NCBI GenBank assembly: GCA_037039925.1
Contig: JAXRKP010000069.1
Coordinates: 258,501 to 322,500, forward strand
Length of the DNA stretch: 64,000 bases
DNA from: Doris montereyensis
Taxonomy: Eukaryota; Mollusca; Gastropoda; Nudibranchia; Dorididae
Direction: 5' to 3'
Shown here: positions 26,514-46,110 of the stretch, piece after piece
Numbering within the stretch: the stretch's first letter is position 1
How the letters are laid out: every line of letters begins with the position of its first letter
Made by a program: the position numbers and the translations under genes
The notes under the pieces: model-generated
Databases searched by the model: none
What the model was told of the DNA's origin: nothing
What the model saw: the letters and a program-made list of their open reading frames with translations, nothing else

Positions 26514-27520
26514 AATAGGGTATTATTTTTCTATCATTCCCATTTCACTTTTTTTGTAGATGTGTAGATTATAGATATGTCCGTGTTACACGAATTTCAT
26601 ATTTACAGCCGTCGCAAATTATTATTGTTTGAAATATTGATGTTATTTAGAGTTTGGATTAAGATTATAATTATATTATTGCCAATGTGTGCTTAGGTCA
26701 ATACTAATTTCATTGTAATATCATTTCAACTGCCTTGCCACGGATAGGGGCTTGGAGGGGTCAGGTTGGAGTAGTGATGTGGTGTGGGGATGGGGGAGGC
26801 GGGGAATTCGGGGTAAAGGTGGTGATCTAGGCGATCTAAGATTTGTCGGTACTTTTTTTGCTTTCATTCCCACTCCCTGATACACTACTTTTAGAGGCCG
26901 AATCAATGTATTTCTGGCTGCCTAACACAAAGTTGACCACTAAAACTATCGCAATCTAATATTGTTTTAGTAAAAGAATAACCGCAAAAATACATGACAT
27001 TAGCATTGCATTAGATCAAGATTAGGTTCCTCGGGCATTGCATCCTTTTACAGTACAGCTATGTTGACACTAGCCGTGTAATTGTAATTATATTATAGAT
27101 CTAAGATTCCAGAAGCGCGTATTAATCCAGTTACTGTTGTAAAGAAAAAAATCAAAATGATCCGGTCGGCTGGTATTGTACCAAGTTATGAGAGAAAAAG
27201 GACATCTATCACCATCCATTACCCGGACATCTCCTCCCCACCAGCCCGCTACCCAACATGTCCCTTCCCACCCCATTCGAGGCAATGTTAGTAGGTCCCC
27301 TGGCGATTGAAATTATATGACTACGCAGTTAGTGTTGACCTGAGCACACCGTGGTAATAATATAATTCCAAATAAAAGCATCAATATTTCAAAAAGTATT
27401 GATTTGTGACGGTTGGGAAGATGAAATTCATATAACACCGTTAACGATCTATAATAAGGAATGCATATCTCATTCCTGAGAGTGAGATGGGAGTGATAGT
27501 ACAAAAAATACCGGGTAGAT
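26514..27520. mobile_element. Foldback-like element with ~330-bp inverted arms
   Basis: Segment X (26514-26846, containing TTGCCAATGTGTGCTTAGGT and a G-rich end) reappears inverted at about 27165-27520. The two arms enclose a loop Y of about 320 bp. No coding sequence is visible. Long inverted arms around a short loop suit a foldback or long-TIR non-autonomous DNA transposon. The ends abut TAGATC arrays instead of a clear target-site duplication. Confidence 0.6.
26847..27506. repeat. Left arm of a ~0.66-kb inverted repeat
   Basis: This arm (Y plus inverted X) pairs with 27596-28272. Matching blocks include CCCTGATACACTACTT, TTTTAGTAAAAGAA, CCAGAAGCGCGTAT, AATCAAAATGAT, TTATGAGAGAAAAA and CCAAATAAAAGCATCAATA. 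Between the arms lie only about 89 bp of TAGATC-rich DNA. Confidence 0.8.
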
Positions 27521-27595
27521 TTAGATATAAATCTAGAATCTAGAAAGATGTAGATCTAGATCTAGCTCTAGATCTAGCTCTAGATCTAGATCTAG
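27507..27595. repeat. TAGATC-rich spacer at the centre of the inverted repeat
   Basis: Repeated AGATCTAGATCTAGCTCTAG units. Because the hexamer is its own reverse complement, the centre is itself palindromic. Confidence 0.85.
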
Positions 27596-28275
27596 ATATT
27601 TACTGTTACCCCCATCTTACTCTCAGGAATGAAATAGATCTAATTGTATTTGTTTTAGATTTGTATCCGTGTTGCTCGAATTTCATCTTTAGAATCGTCG
27701 CAAATAGTTACTTTTTGAAGTATTGATGCTTTTATTTGGAAGTATATTACGTGTATTGCCAATGTGTGCTTAGGTCAGCACTGCGTAGTAATGTCATTCC
27801 AATTGCCAGAGAGACATAGCCTTGCCTCGGATGGGGGGGGGGCAGATTAAGGGGTGGGGTGGGGGCAGCGGGTGGTGTGGAGGGTAGATTTCGGGATAAG
27901 GTATGGTTCCAGATTGATTTGCCATTTTTCTCTCATAACTAAATCTAAATTTAGCTGGGTACAATCCAAGCCATCATTTTGATCTTTTGTTTACAACGGC
28001 ACATGTATTCATACGCGCTTCTGGTATCCTAGATCTGTACTATTTAGTACTATAGCACGGCTAATGTGAACACATCTGTTAGGATGCAACTCCCGAGAAT
28101 CTAATTTTGACCTAATAGATCTAGATCTATCTTTACGGTTGTTCTTTTACTAAAAACATTAGGTTGCGACGGATTTAATGGCCAAATGTGTGTTCAGCAG
28201 CCAAAATACGTTAGCTTAGTTTCTGCAAGTAGTGTATCAGGGTGTGGGAGTGACACTAAAAAAATTTACCATACT
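27596..28275. repeat. Right arm of the inverted repeat (third X copy plus inverted Y)
   Basis: Begins with a forward X copy (ATTGCCAATGTGTGCTTAGG at about 27757) and continues with Y in inverted orientation. No closing inverted X is recognisable after 28275, so this second unit is incomplete. Confidence 0.75.
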
Positions 28276-28998
28276 CCCTATTTGAGTCGGTTCGCTTTAA
28301 ACGGTAACGGGACATTCTTTGATGACCCCCACCCCCCCCCCCTCCACCTCACACACACAAACACAACTCTGTCAAACTCTTTTAAACTCTATTTGTCAAA
28401 GATTGTCAATTCTATGCTCATATATATCGAAAATCGCTTTAAAAATGAGAATTTTACAGGGATAGATCTAGAGATATATCTAGATTTCTCTCTAACCATT
28501 AGTAATAATATATTATCTTTTTTTTTTACATGAGTTGATAGTTAAATCTAGATTTAGATCTTGAGCCAGATTGATATATCTAGAATTTATAGATCTAGAT
28601 CTAAAATCTACACTCAAACAGGGTTGTAACGAAATACTGGGGACACGACGATTTTTTTTCGTCATAGATATAGAATATGTAGATCTATCGCTATTTCGTT
28701 TTGACCAAAATGTCACTGCACTAGCTCTCTAATACTCAAACTCAAACAAAACAAGAACAACCACTCCCCCTCAAAAAAAAACAAACCCCATCTCAAAACA
28801 AAACAAAAAATACAAAAACGAACTACTAAAAAACCCCACAAAAATAACCAAATTAAAAACCCCACAGCTATAGATCTAGAAAATATATATCTAGTTCTAG
28901 ATCTAACGCTCTAATACTTGCTTTATGTGCCGTGTCAGTCAACTATCGTTCGTCGTGACGTAGACATGATTGTGACGATGGAACCCGAACAACGATCG
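28276..28998. other. Non-coding DNA with C-run and TAGATC clusters
   Basis: A C10 tract near 28330, TAGATC hexamers near 28465-28610 and 28870-28900, and an A/C-rich stretch near 28740-28860. No gene recognised. Confidence 0.45.
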
Positions 28999-29560
28999 CC
29001 CATATAATAATAATAATAACAATATACTGTATATACTTCTATGGCGCCTTTTCTCAAAAGAGCTCAAAGCGCCCTGGTCATAGAACATGATATTTAAAAG
29101 AGTCAAAATGTATTATATGATTATCCTAAAATAGAAGGGTTTAAGAGTCCACTCAAAAAGATTCAAATGATACAACAATCTGAAAACATACAAAGAGAAT
29201 AACATGATCACGAAACCTAAAAGATACAATGGAAATAATACATTAAGCTAAAAAGATAGATACAATGAATTAGTAAAATATTCAATGAACAGAATATTCT
29301 TACAAGAGACACGAGATATATAATGCGCATAGACATAATAAAAAAATCATTATAAATATAAGCTATCCTAACAAAAACAACGATCGTTAAAGGCTTAAAA
29401 AGACACTAAGCATTATATGCCCTCTTAAAAATGTGGGTTTTAAGAAACTTCCTAAACGATTCAAGGGATGTGGAGTTCCTATAACATTCATCCAGACCAT
29501 TCCACATTTGAGGTGCACACACAGAAAAAAGCTTTCTCACCAAAACGATATACCCCTCTC
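28999..29560 (-). mobile_element. L2/CR1-like LINE, 3' end only
   Basis: On the minus strand the far end encodes APQMWNGLDECYRN, STSLESFRKFLKTHIFKRAY and a stop, the characteristic C-terminus of L2/CR1-type reverse transcriptases. A roughly 400-bp 3' UTR follows, ending in GGCGCTTTGAGCTCTTTTGA, GAAAAGGCGCCATAG and an ATT-rich tail. The element at 44895-46110 has the same 3' motif. Everything upstream of the last ~60 codons is missing. Confidence 0.8.
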
Positions 29561-30300
29561 CCCATTCATTTACAGAAAACGCACGTTAAGTAACAAATAA
29601 TAATACATTAAAAAAAACAACACACACTGATGCTAAATGTTACTTTTTGATTCAAGCAAAAGATGCACAAGATCAGGTCGACGTGAACAATGCCACAGTA
29701 GACCAATCAGTAACAAAAATTGAAGTTGAAGATCCGTAGGCCGAGTGAAAGTGGGAGGCTGGTGATGGAATATGCTTTCCATCTACATTGAAAGCATTTA
29801 GAAATAATAATTACATAACAAACTCTGAGATTTACCCAGAACCCTCACCCCTCCCCGCTCTGCTGGATACCAGAGTATGCTTTCTTCTATTCTTCCATCA
29901 ATTTTACGGTACATGCACCCACTTTATTTATTAAACAGCAAAAAATTAAAGAAAATTTGTAATTGTTCAAAGGAGTATAAATTTCTATAATACATGTATA
30001 GAACTTTCAAAAATGCTCCAGATATCTTTTTTATTTTTTATTAAAGTTCTATATTTCAACAAATGGATGTGATTTATTGAGAGTTCTCTGATGTAGCTCT
30101 AAATCAACTTAGATTTTCAGAGTTCCATAATTTGAACAGACCTACGTGAAGTGCATTGGACTTCATAATTGTTGATTGGCTTTGAATTTACTTGAAACGC
30201 GCTTCTCGCATGGCTTGTTTTGATCTACTTCTACTGGTACAACTTTCCTTCAAATAGTAGTTTCGGCATTTACTTACGTCCTAATAGAGTGGTTTGTCGT
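29561..30300. other. Non-coding DNA upstream of SYNJ2BP
   Basis: No repeat recognised. The last 150 bp carry some CG dinucleotides (AAACGCGCTTCTCGC) and could hold the promoter. A TTTGTCGTTGCAG directly before 30306 could instead be an acceptor for an upstream 5' UTR exon. Confidence 0.4.
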
Positions 30301-30348
30301 TGCAGTGACCGAGCTTGATCTTGCTGGACCAACAACAAAACCATCACG

Positions 30349-37368
<7,020 letters not shown>

Positions 37369-40300
37369 GTCTGGTGGGAAATTCCAGGGATGGGGTAGTG
37401 AATTAACATTTTATGATCTTGGAACTGAAACGTTATCAATGTCCTTTTTTGTTATCCTTCTGTGATGGTTGGTTCCATTCTAAAGGACTTGTTTCCAACA
37501 AGGCAATTATCTTCTTTTCTTCTTTTTTTTCTCATGTTTTTTCTCCTTTTTTTGTATAATCTAGATTTACTGTTTTAATATTTAATGTCTGGCGTCATGT
37601 ATCACAGGGATTTTTTGCTCATCTTACTTTTTTTTATTTCTTTAGTTTTAAAATTTTTGTGTTTTTATGGATCGCTTCTTATTTGTACTTGTTTCTACAT
37701 ATCTTAGTAGGGGTTTTACAACTTTTTCATAAATTTATAGCCCTTTCTTGGATTTGTGATTTTTAAAGAAAAGCTTTATATGAAAAAGGAAATCTGTTGA
37801 CACAGTCTTTTTTCAGATAAGTGATATTTATTGATTAAATGTTGTATGTTTGAAAAGTAGAATTAGATTCATATGCTCCATGAAATTTTACTCTCCTTTT
37901 AAATGATCCTATTTTAGAATTTTTATAAAACAAAAACAATAGTCATTATACGAATATCTTGAGAGAGCAATATTGCAATGTCAATCAATAGTGCAGCATT
38001 CAGTGAGCCATGTGCCCATATTGGTAATATGTGCTTGAATGAGTCCGCACTACGCACATTGCCTTGCGTGATAACTGATTAAAAGCCCAAATGTTGTTAC
38101 TCAAATACTTCTGTGGATTGAAACAGAGGAATTGCCTTTCAGACGAGTAGAAGTAGAGTTACTTTAAAAAAAATGTATTCTTAAATTGATAAGGGGCAGA
38201 AAGGATTTATTAAATAGAGAGGGCATGTGACAATATTAAGGACAATGTAAAATAGATAGATTTGTTATATAAGTAGGTATAATTAGAGTCTCAACTATTT
38301 CAATGCCACGCAACATCTGAGCCAAATTCTTGTCTGGCAGATATTTTATGAATCAATAAATTATGCCTCTGGCATCACACAATGAATTTCTCTATTAGTA
38401 TGTGTTGGACATTTTCTTTACATTTCTATGTTACGTTTGGTTGTACATTTAAACAAACTTTTTGTTTATATATATAAAATGACATTGCGTTTTATTGTCA
38501 TCACAATTGGTGAATTTGTCATTTCTATGAAACAAAAATGTTTTCCTTTTTCAATTTAATATTTTTCGTTTTGTTTTACTCTTTGTCTTGAATTTATATT
38601 TGGTCATTTGATTGATTTTCTTTTTTGAAAGTCTACTGATATTAAAGTGAAAAAATGGGGATTTGAGATATTTCTTTCTCATTCTTAATTTAGTTTGGCA
38701 TAATGATTCTTACATTCTGTTATTTTTACACAAGAGTTTTACTTTTTTTGCTCATGTTCTTAGGCGTTCAGATTTGAAACTTTGCATAGGAAAAATCATT
38801 GAGAAAAAGAGAAGTGCAAAAAAAGTTTGATTGTGTGGCATAAATAATGGAGTTGGGCTTGTGTCTTCAAATGTTTTCTTTTCTATTTTTACTTTGTCAA
38901 GGGTCTTTAAATTCATGCAATGATATGATGGCAAAGTGTGAGGCCCTATCTGTGATCTATTTTGATCATTTGAATGTTTTGATTTAATATCTTTAAACCA
39001 CGATCAGTTACCTACATCTATGGAAAACCCAATCCTGTACTTGTACTTGTTTGTAGTCATTATCTACGTATATATTCATATTTTTCATTATTTGTTGTGC
39101 TCATTCAACTTTTGCTTAAGTCGTTTTTGTGTGCTTATCTCAAAGTAAAAAGAATCAAACAAAATCAGCCATTACACAGCGAAAATGAGCGTAATGCTAT
39201 TTGGGTTTTTATTTTGTTATTTTGTAAGATCCGTACTCAAATAATTAAAAACATTATCTCAATTCTCATGTTACATTCTACCAATAAAAGTATAAAGAAT
39301 GTATGATGGATTTTAGTCGGGTTGTGACGCTTAAACCAGCGACTGATGGAGCACTGGATAATTGTGCGATGAGCATCTTACACATTCTTTTGATAAAATT
39401 ATAAGATCAATTTTGTGGGTTTAAAAAAATTTGTTTATAGTTGGTTCTGTGGCAGTGAAACCACCAACCAAATTGTGCTATGAGCATAACACAGATTTTT
39501 ATGTCAATATTTATCACTGTTAGTTATAATGGCCTTTATTAATATTTTTAATTAAATGTGATTGATTGTATTTGATTATCATAGAAGTCTTTTATTAAGA
39601 CAACTTAATATTCAAATTCACGTGAAGCTTGTCAGATTTTTAAAAACATTTTTATGATATTAATGTCACCACAATGTAGTATTTTAGAGAATAATATAGT
39701 TTACTAATAAGAGGTACAATCATATTTTTCACTTTCCCGTTTTCCTATCCACGTCATGAGACAGGGCCTGAAGAACATTGTTTCAAGCTCGAACCTTATT
39801 GCTAGCTCTGACGGGTTGATACAACTCAGTCTTTCACAAGAGCTTACCAAGTGCTCTAAGATAACTCTAATTTTAATATCAAGTTTGTGTCGATGCTGAG
39901 TGTGAATGATAGACACAATGCCATGCCGCAGTGTTTATTGCTATTTCTTCCAATGCCCACACTGACGCTATTTATTTCTTGGCCTTATTTTGTTGCACTT
40001 TAGAATGATGGTAGTGATAGTCACCATCGTTTTTCATCTTACGTCTTAAGTCACTTCTCATAATGCACACAAATATTTAAAAAAAAAAAGAAAAATAATT
40101 CCACGTTTGTAAACATTAAAAAAAAGAAGGTAAAGTAGGTTTTAGATGAGTGAAGGGTACCCAGCATACATACTAAACTTGTAATAGATATTCTGTTGCA
40201 GTTCATGTAATCAACCAAGGGCACAAAATTTTAACAAAAACTGTCACATGAAGACACCTTTTTATAAAATAATACTGTACATGTCTATCAGTTCAGAAAC

Positions 40301-40696
40301 GTGAAATGATTAACGAATACACCATTTACTCAAGTGTGAAAAATAGGGGTCATGTTTCAATGACTTTCGCTCAAAGAAAAATCCTGTTTTCAAGGATTAC
40401 TTACTGAAAAATCTGCAATATTTTTTTTAAACATGAAAGGTGTCCTTTTCCTTTCTTTTCTTGCCAAAAAGAACAAATAATTGCCTTTGTAGAGATTATT
40501 TACAATTATGATGCTTTCCTCCGCAACAAAAAAATGTCTTAAAGCTTAAAATAAAGATGGACTTATAGTCCTCACATAATTGGAGGATCGCCGACTTTAC
40601 ATCGTTTATAATTATACTGCAGCAGGCCATTTCATGCAAAGTCCTTTTCAACTTAGTGGGAAGCATACAATGCAGCTGCATGTAAGGCGCTTTATA
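37369..40696 (+). other. Probable SYNJ2BP 3' UTR, then intergenic DNA
   Basis: T-rich, no exon. Candidate poly(A) signals AATAAA on the plus strand occur at 38355-38360 and 39283-39288. Where the transcript ends cannot be decided from the sequence. Confidence 0.45.
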
Positions 40697-41374
40697 CAGG
40701 CGGATCCGCTTATTCCAAATTCGATTTGACTGAATTCCGGTTAATCCAAATCTTTTCCGTCCATGGAGAAAAAATCAAATCCAGTCAGAAATCAAAGCAC
40801 AACTTCACAGTAGTACCACACAAAGTCCCCTGCTTAATTTTCAACTAAGGCAAACGAATAGATACCACACTAGTCAACACAATAGTGCCATACACACGAC
40901 ACCATTCACACGTTGGACATTGTCGGTTATGTGAGCTGGACCAGTCACCTGTTGTGATGTAATTAAGTCTATTTCAATGAAGCGGTCATAGTGATGTGGC
41001 GGGTGGACCAAAGTGTAAGGAATATCAAAGAAGAATGCATTTCAAGCTGTCTTGACACATCAAAGAAAATGACACGGATAAAAAGATTCCAGCTGTCTTA
41101 GATGGTTATAAAACTGATCACACATTTCATTGTTTCCATCTGATCAAGTAATAAAAATAGAGGGCACAAATCGTAGATTCTTCAATTGACAAGATCTTGA
41201 GAAGCCCGTATATAAAATGCAGAGGGCAGTGTTAGCACTCAATAACAATATACATAATTAACACCCCACACTTGTAACAAGATCAAAATAAGGCATTTTT
41301 GGATAATCAAAATTCCTGGTTAAACCAAATTTTTTGCCTGTTCCCACACGATTTGGATTAATTGGGATCGACTG
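40697..41374. mobile_element. Tc1/mariner-type (pogo/Tigger-like) MITE with TA target sites
   Basis: The left end is TA-CAGGCGGATCCGCTTATTCC and the right end, reverse-complemented, is TA-CAGTCGATCCCAATTAATCC. Both continue into AAAT-type blocks. A TA dinucleotide sits on each side (40695-40696 and 41375-41376). CAGTCGATCCC-like ends and TA duplication are typical of the Tigger/pogo branch. 678 bp, no transposase frame. Confidence 0.78.
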
Positions 41375-41827
41375 TACTAACTCTTTGAATGATACAATCC
41401 TTCTCTGTCTACAGCCTACTAGTCATTCACATCTGAATTTGAGGAAAGCAGAGTGAAGTATCTTTGCTAAGAAGAATGAGTCTTCCATTGTGAAAAAAGC
41501 TCAATAAATTTTTAAGTCAAAGCATTGCTCTCTGCTCTATATCAATAATATCATTTATCACCTGTAGGGCTGGCATTATGTGTATATTTTCTACAAAGGC
41601 ACCTTTACCATAGATAGGTTATGCATGTGGTTTATTCAAGTGGACAATTGGAAAATGAGACTTAGCATTCTCCTCTTTCTTATCATCACTGTCATTATTT
41701 ATGTTGCATGTGTCCTTTGATTTGAGTCGTGTATTTTTACCATAGGATGACCAAAATTGTGTCAATTACTTCAGACCTATGGGAAACAAAAAACACAGGG
41801 ATTCTTGTTACTCTTCAGGGAATCTTA

Positions 41828-42392
41828 AGGGGCCTTTAAACGTACAGTTCATTCATCGACAAACTGACAGTTTAAACGACAGGCGCTAGATCTGGGTCAT
41901 CGTTGAACACTTTGTCGACGAAAGAAGTTCCGTTCAGACGAACAGTTTTCATCTTTTAATTGTCAGTCCTTGGACTGTTGTACTTAAGTTGTAGCTAGTT
42001 TGCGTGAAATTTAAAATGTCAAAAAAAAAAAAACAAAACACAAAAATTTTAATTTGGTCATCCGGCATTAAATTGCGTTCCCTACGTGATTTTCACTAAT
42101 TTTGGGTCGCCGATCAAGAAAATCATATTATTTTTCTGGTTTGACTAATATTTAGGTAATGTTTAGACTGCATTTTTACCTCCGCCTGCGGCAACATCAA
42201 AGAAATCACTCCCTCGTCACTCATCCTTCAGTTCGCCAGTGGGAACATATCTGGCGCCTGGACTGAGGACCCTTTGATATCGAGAGGATTGCTCGTTTCC
42301 ACGCTCAGGTTTATCGAGAAGTTGATAGGATTCCCGCCATCATTTCGATATCGTAGTTTGTCGATGAATAAACTGTACATGTAAAGGGGCCT
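41828..42392. mobile_element. PIF/Harbinger-like MITE with TTA target sites
   Basis: Inverted ends of about 38 bp: AGGGGCCTTTAAACGTACAG then TTCATTCATCGACAAACT on the left, and the reverse complement of the right reads AGGCCCCTTTACATGTACAG then TTTATTCATCGACAAACT. TTA lies on each side (41825-41827 and 42393-42395), the 3-bp duplication expected for PIF/Harbinger. 565 bp, non-coding. Confidence 0.75.
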
Positions 42393-42395
42393 TTA

Positions 42396-42920
42396 CTCTT
42401 AGTACGTTGCAATATATATGTTGTTAAAATTTTAAATTTAAACAATAACATTCTTTCATCAAATAGGAAATAGCAGAGGGTGTTGCTTCTCAAATGCCTA
42501 AAGTAAAGAACATGTATAATACTATATGTAGAATAATAGTGAAAGATTATATTCCCTCTCCATCAACCTGGTGAAAGTGGAACAAAAAATAAACATCACA
42601 TCCTCCCTCCACTCCTTGTACACCATAATCATGATTTATTATTGTTATGATATATTTTATGTGTTGAAATAGATGTATATTACATGAGTGCGTGAACTAA
42701 AGATTCTATAAAGAACTTTTGACTGACTTGTGTAAACTTTATCAGCCTTGTCTATATAAATATCTATATATATTTTACTCATGTTAGTGGCAGCATGCTT
42801 TTCTGCAGTTGCAACCTTGTGTTTGACTACACAAGAAAATCATCTGTGGAAGCAGGCCCACTCTCAAAACAAAACATATTTTAAGCAGTGAAATCGGCAG
42901 AGGAGAAAATACGTCTTTAC
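42396..42920. other. Intergenic DNA, nothing recognised
   Basis: AT-rich with no exon or repeat match seen. Confidence 0.45.
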
Positions 42921-43012
42921 ACGTCTGGGGGGGACTTGGTAGTCCAGAGGCAAGACGTTGGCCTCTCACTCTCAGTCAAAAGGTCATGGATTCAAGCCCC
43001 GGCATATTGAAG
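42921..43012 (+). repeat. tRNA-like SINE head (family 2), truncated
   Basis: GACTTGGTAGTCCAGAGGCA then GATTCAAGCCCCGGC form A- and B-box-like blocks. The same head, inverted, ends the elements at 57830-58122 and 63616-63882. It is joined directly to a LINE fragment and lacks the SINE body. Confidence 0.65.
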
Positions 43013-43790
43013 TTTTCTCAAGTTTTCTTCTATTGTACTATCATTCAGATCCAACTGTCTTTCAGTGATAAATCTTTTTATCCTAGATCGGTATACCTGT
43101 TTTACTACTGGTTTATTTAGTTCCTGTATTTTGAGTTTAGTAGTAGCTTTCTTCTTTTTCCTTTTCTGTTTGTTTTCCTCAGTCAGTAATCTCATTTTGG
43201 CAATCACTAAGTGATGATCACTAAATATTTCTGTTCCTCTGTTTACTCTTGCATCCAATGTACTGTATAAAAGGGAGCTGCTAAATATTATGTAGTCTAT
43301 CCTTGACTTTTCATACCTGTTTTCATTTACTCTTGTATATTTGTAGATATCTTTATGAGGGAAAAAAAGTGTTCATGTTATTCTTTAGACAAAAATCTAT
43401 TAGTCTCTCTCCATTTGGAGAAGTTGTCTCTCCGTTACCTATTATTCCTCCTGACGTTTCTACATTGTTGCCTACTCTAACATTTAAATCTCCTAAAACT
43501 AAAAGCATTAGTTCCTGTTTGGGTTTAAGATTCTCTGCAGCTAAATCGTTTCGAAGATATCTTTTTCTTCTTTAGTTGCGTCTTCGTTTGGTCCATAAGC
43601 TATTAATAATTTAATTTCTTGTCCTTTTGGTTTAATATTTACCTCTAATAGCCGTGGGCTTATAAATTTCCAACTTTTTAGTACCTTTTCATGTCTTTTA
43701 TGCACTAGGAGTAGGAGGTCTACTCCTGCTCTAGCTTTGACATCTACTCCTGAGAAGATTGAAATATCTCTGAATCTGTTTGTTTTTGGG
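43013..43790 (-). pseudogene. LINE apurinic-type endonuclease fragment
   Basis: Read on the minus strand in shifting frames it gives LLIAYGPNEDA, DLNVRVGNNVETSG, NGERLIDFCLKNNMNTFF, a Y-K-Y-T-R segment, KSRIDYIIFSSSL and DARVNRGTEIFSDHHLVIAK. These are the hallmark blocks of the exonuclease-endonuclease-phosphatase domain of non-LTR retrotransposons, including the catalytic SDHHLV motif. The RT half is absent and at least two frame breaks are visible, so it is a dead fragment. It could be kin to the RT fragment at 9444-10362. Confidence 0.85.
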
Positions 43791-43860
43791 TAAGCAGGGG
43801 ATTAGCCCACTGTACCCCAGGTAGATGGTTGAGGTCCCCTACCAAGCCTTGTTATTTTTT

Positions 43861-44050
43861 GTCAGGGTTAACTCCTTAGCCTTTAATCATTCAAGACCAG
43901 CCTGCAAGGCAGCAGGTTGTAGTTTTGTCAGGGTTAACTCCCTTAGCCTTTTTTCAGTCAAGACCGGCTTGCAAGGCAGCAGGTTGTTTTCTTTCAGGGT
44001 CAACTCCTTTAGCCTTTGGTCAGCAAAGACCTGCCTGGAAGGCAGCAGGA
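43861..44050. repeat. Tandem repeat, 3 units of about 58-67 bp
   Basis: Units start GTCAGGGTTAACTCC and end GCAAGGCAGCAGGTTGT. They lie beside the LINE endonuclease remnant and may be its 5' UTR repeats. Confidence 0.88.
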
Positions 44051-44894
44051 GACTCGTGGAGGCGGGATCATCTACCCCCCATACAGGTCCACTGCCTGGA
44101 TTGATAACCTCAAGAAAAAGCATTATTGTGAATGAAAGAAAAGTAAAAATTGTGATCCAAACTGACAGTGAATGACAGATTCACGCAAAACAATGTTACC
44201 TTCATCGTGTTTACTAAGAAAGATTTTATACAAAGTGCACAGAGACAGCCACAATAATGTAGTATATGACCTTAGATTTCGTAAATCGTGAATTTCTCCA
44301 GCTCAACTTAATCATCAAGAAAAATGATTTTAAAAAAAGGTTATGGTCATGGCTGGGCGTCATGGAACAGTTGATATCAATTTCATTGACACTACACCAA
44401 AGTGAATGCAGATTGATACAGAGTGTGAGCGTTTGTATCCAAGTAAACAGGATGGCGTAACATCGCATACCAGCCATATACAACTCAGATTATACATGTA
44501 TTGCATCTAGTCTAGAAATATATGATAAGAATATCGCTTTTATTTATCAGAAAAGAAGAGTGGCCACCAGATTCCTGGCATGAACTTGATCGCAATGGGC
44601 TTTTGTGATTTTGTGTATGGAAATGGAATTCATTAACAGAGAAGGTGTTTGTAGAGAAGTGCCAAACTTTAACAGAAAAATGATAAAAAAACCCATAGAA
44701 ATATGTTTTGATTCTCCGTCACTGAACAAAAATTCTGTTTTTTCTTCACTGTCATAAAAAATATCAACTCTACATAGTTTCAACTGGAGTATTGTTCCTC
44801 ATTGTTCAAAGGGTGGATGGCTGGCGTTCATTGCTAGCCAATTCTGCTTGTTACTGTTACATCTGTTTTTTCATCATGCTGTTTCCTTTATCTT
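44051..44894. other. Intergenic DNA
   Basis: No gene recognised. A weak, degraded match to the family R core (TCATGCTGTTTCCTTTATCT) lies near 44873-44893. Confidence 0.4.
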
Positions 44895-46110
44895 ATATAT
44901 GATAAGATAAGAAGAATATTTATATTGCGCCTTCCCTCAGAAGAGCTCAAGGCGCATTACAAGCAAAATGATTACACAGGCATGGCATGCTATGGCTAAA
45001 ACATTTTACATAAAACAGATGCATCAATAAAAAATAGTATCACAATCAATTCAGTAAAAGCACGTAATTCAATAAAATTCATTTCTAAATATGTTGGAGA
45101 AGTAGTGGGTCTTCAAGCGAGATTTCAGTATATTCAAAGACTCTGCAGACTGGACATCCCATGGTAAAATGTTCCAAATTTTGGCTGCTTGTGTTTGTAG
45201 GGCCCTATCTCCGAAAGTCTTAAGTTTAGTTTTGGGTGTTTGTATCATTTTCTTGCTCGCTGAGCGCAGTGATCTGTTCGGTGTGTATTTAGGAACTAAC
45301 TCTTTTAAGTAGACTGGAAAGTCAGCCTCGTGCAGGCATTGGTACGTGATTGTAGCTATCTTGTAGTCAATGCGGGATTTTTATTGGGAGCCAGTGTAGG
45401 TGTTTAAGTATTGGCGTAATGTGTTCTCTTTTTGAAACTTCCATAACTAATCTGGCGGCATTGTTTTGTATTATCTGCAGTTTCTTGATTTGTGTCACTG
45501 GAAGTCCAGCCTGCAGAGAATTGCAGTAATCAATTCTTGAAAGGACAAATGAGCAAATTAATTTGTTTGTTGTTTCAGGAGTGATGTATTCCCTGATATG
45601 ACATATTCTTTTTAATTCCAGATAGCAAACTTTTCTCAAATGTGAGATATGGTCTTCCATGGACATGGTACAATCCATGATAACTCCTAAATTTCTTACT
45701 TTTTTGACAACAGGAATTTCTTCGCCACAGATTTTAACATATCTTAATTTAGCGGCTTCTACTTTGGCTTTGCTTCCTATTGCTATAACTTCTGTTTTGT
45801 TCTCATTTAATTTCAATTTATTGGATGTCATCACGAAGAAATCTGGGTGGCGCAATCATTAAGGGAAGTTATGACAGATGGCAGTCCGGATATTTTCAGC
45901 AGACTTATAGAGCTGAGTGTCGTCAGCGTAAATGTGGTAATTAAAATAATGTTGATTGATGATGTTGTGTATTGGTTGTGCGTACAAAGAAAAAAGTTGG
46001 CCCCAGAACCGAGCCTTAGGGCACACCAAAATGAAGAACAGAATAATTTGATGATGGATGGGGCCGGCAAGTTCCAGGAGACAAAACTCTAACACACTTG
46101 AGAGACGTAT
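44895..46110 (-). mobile_element. L2/CR1-like LINE, 5'-truncated, RT to 3' end
   Basis: On the minus strand: VLHFGVP-stop-GSVLGP (the stop sits where Gln is normal), then YHIYADDTQLYKSAEN with the catalytic YADD box, a frame change, a long frame at 45367-45855 (KLKLNENKTEVIAIGS, NLGVIMDCTMSMEDHI, SRIDYCNSLQAG, QNNAARLV, LHWLP), another change, and AAKIWNILPWDV with SRLKTHYF near 45115. The 3' end carries GCGCCTTGAGCTCTTCTGAG, as in the fragment at 28999-29560. The endonuclease and early RT are missing. It is inactive. Confidence 0.88.

Noticed and set aside
26160..28620. CRISPR-like or telomere-like array
   Set aside because: TAGATC units have no uniform spacers and are not a telomere repeat; this is eukaryotic DNA with inverted duplications.
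39704..39916. 70-codon minus-strand open frame
   Set aside because: No known motif, no splice signals of note, and base composition does not differ from its surroundings.
42921..43012. A tRNA-like sequence
   Set aside because: It has A- and B-box-like blocks but no acceptor or stem pairing that holds, and the same head begins SINEs elsewhere in the window.
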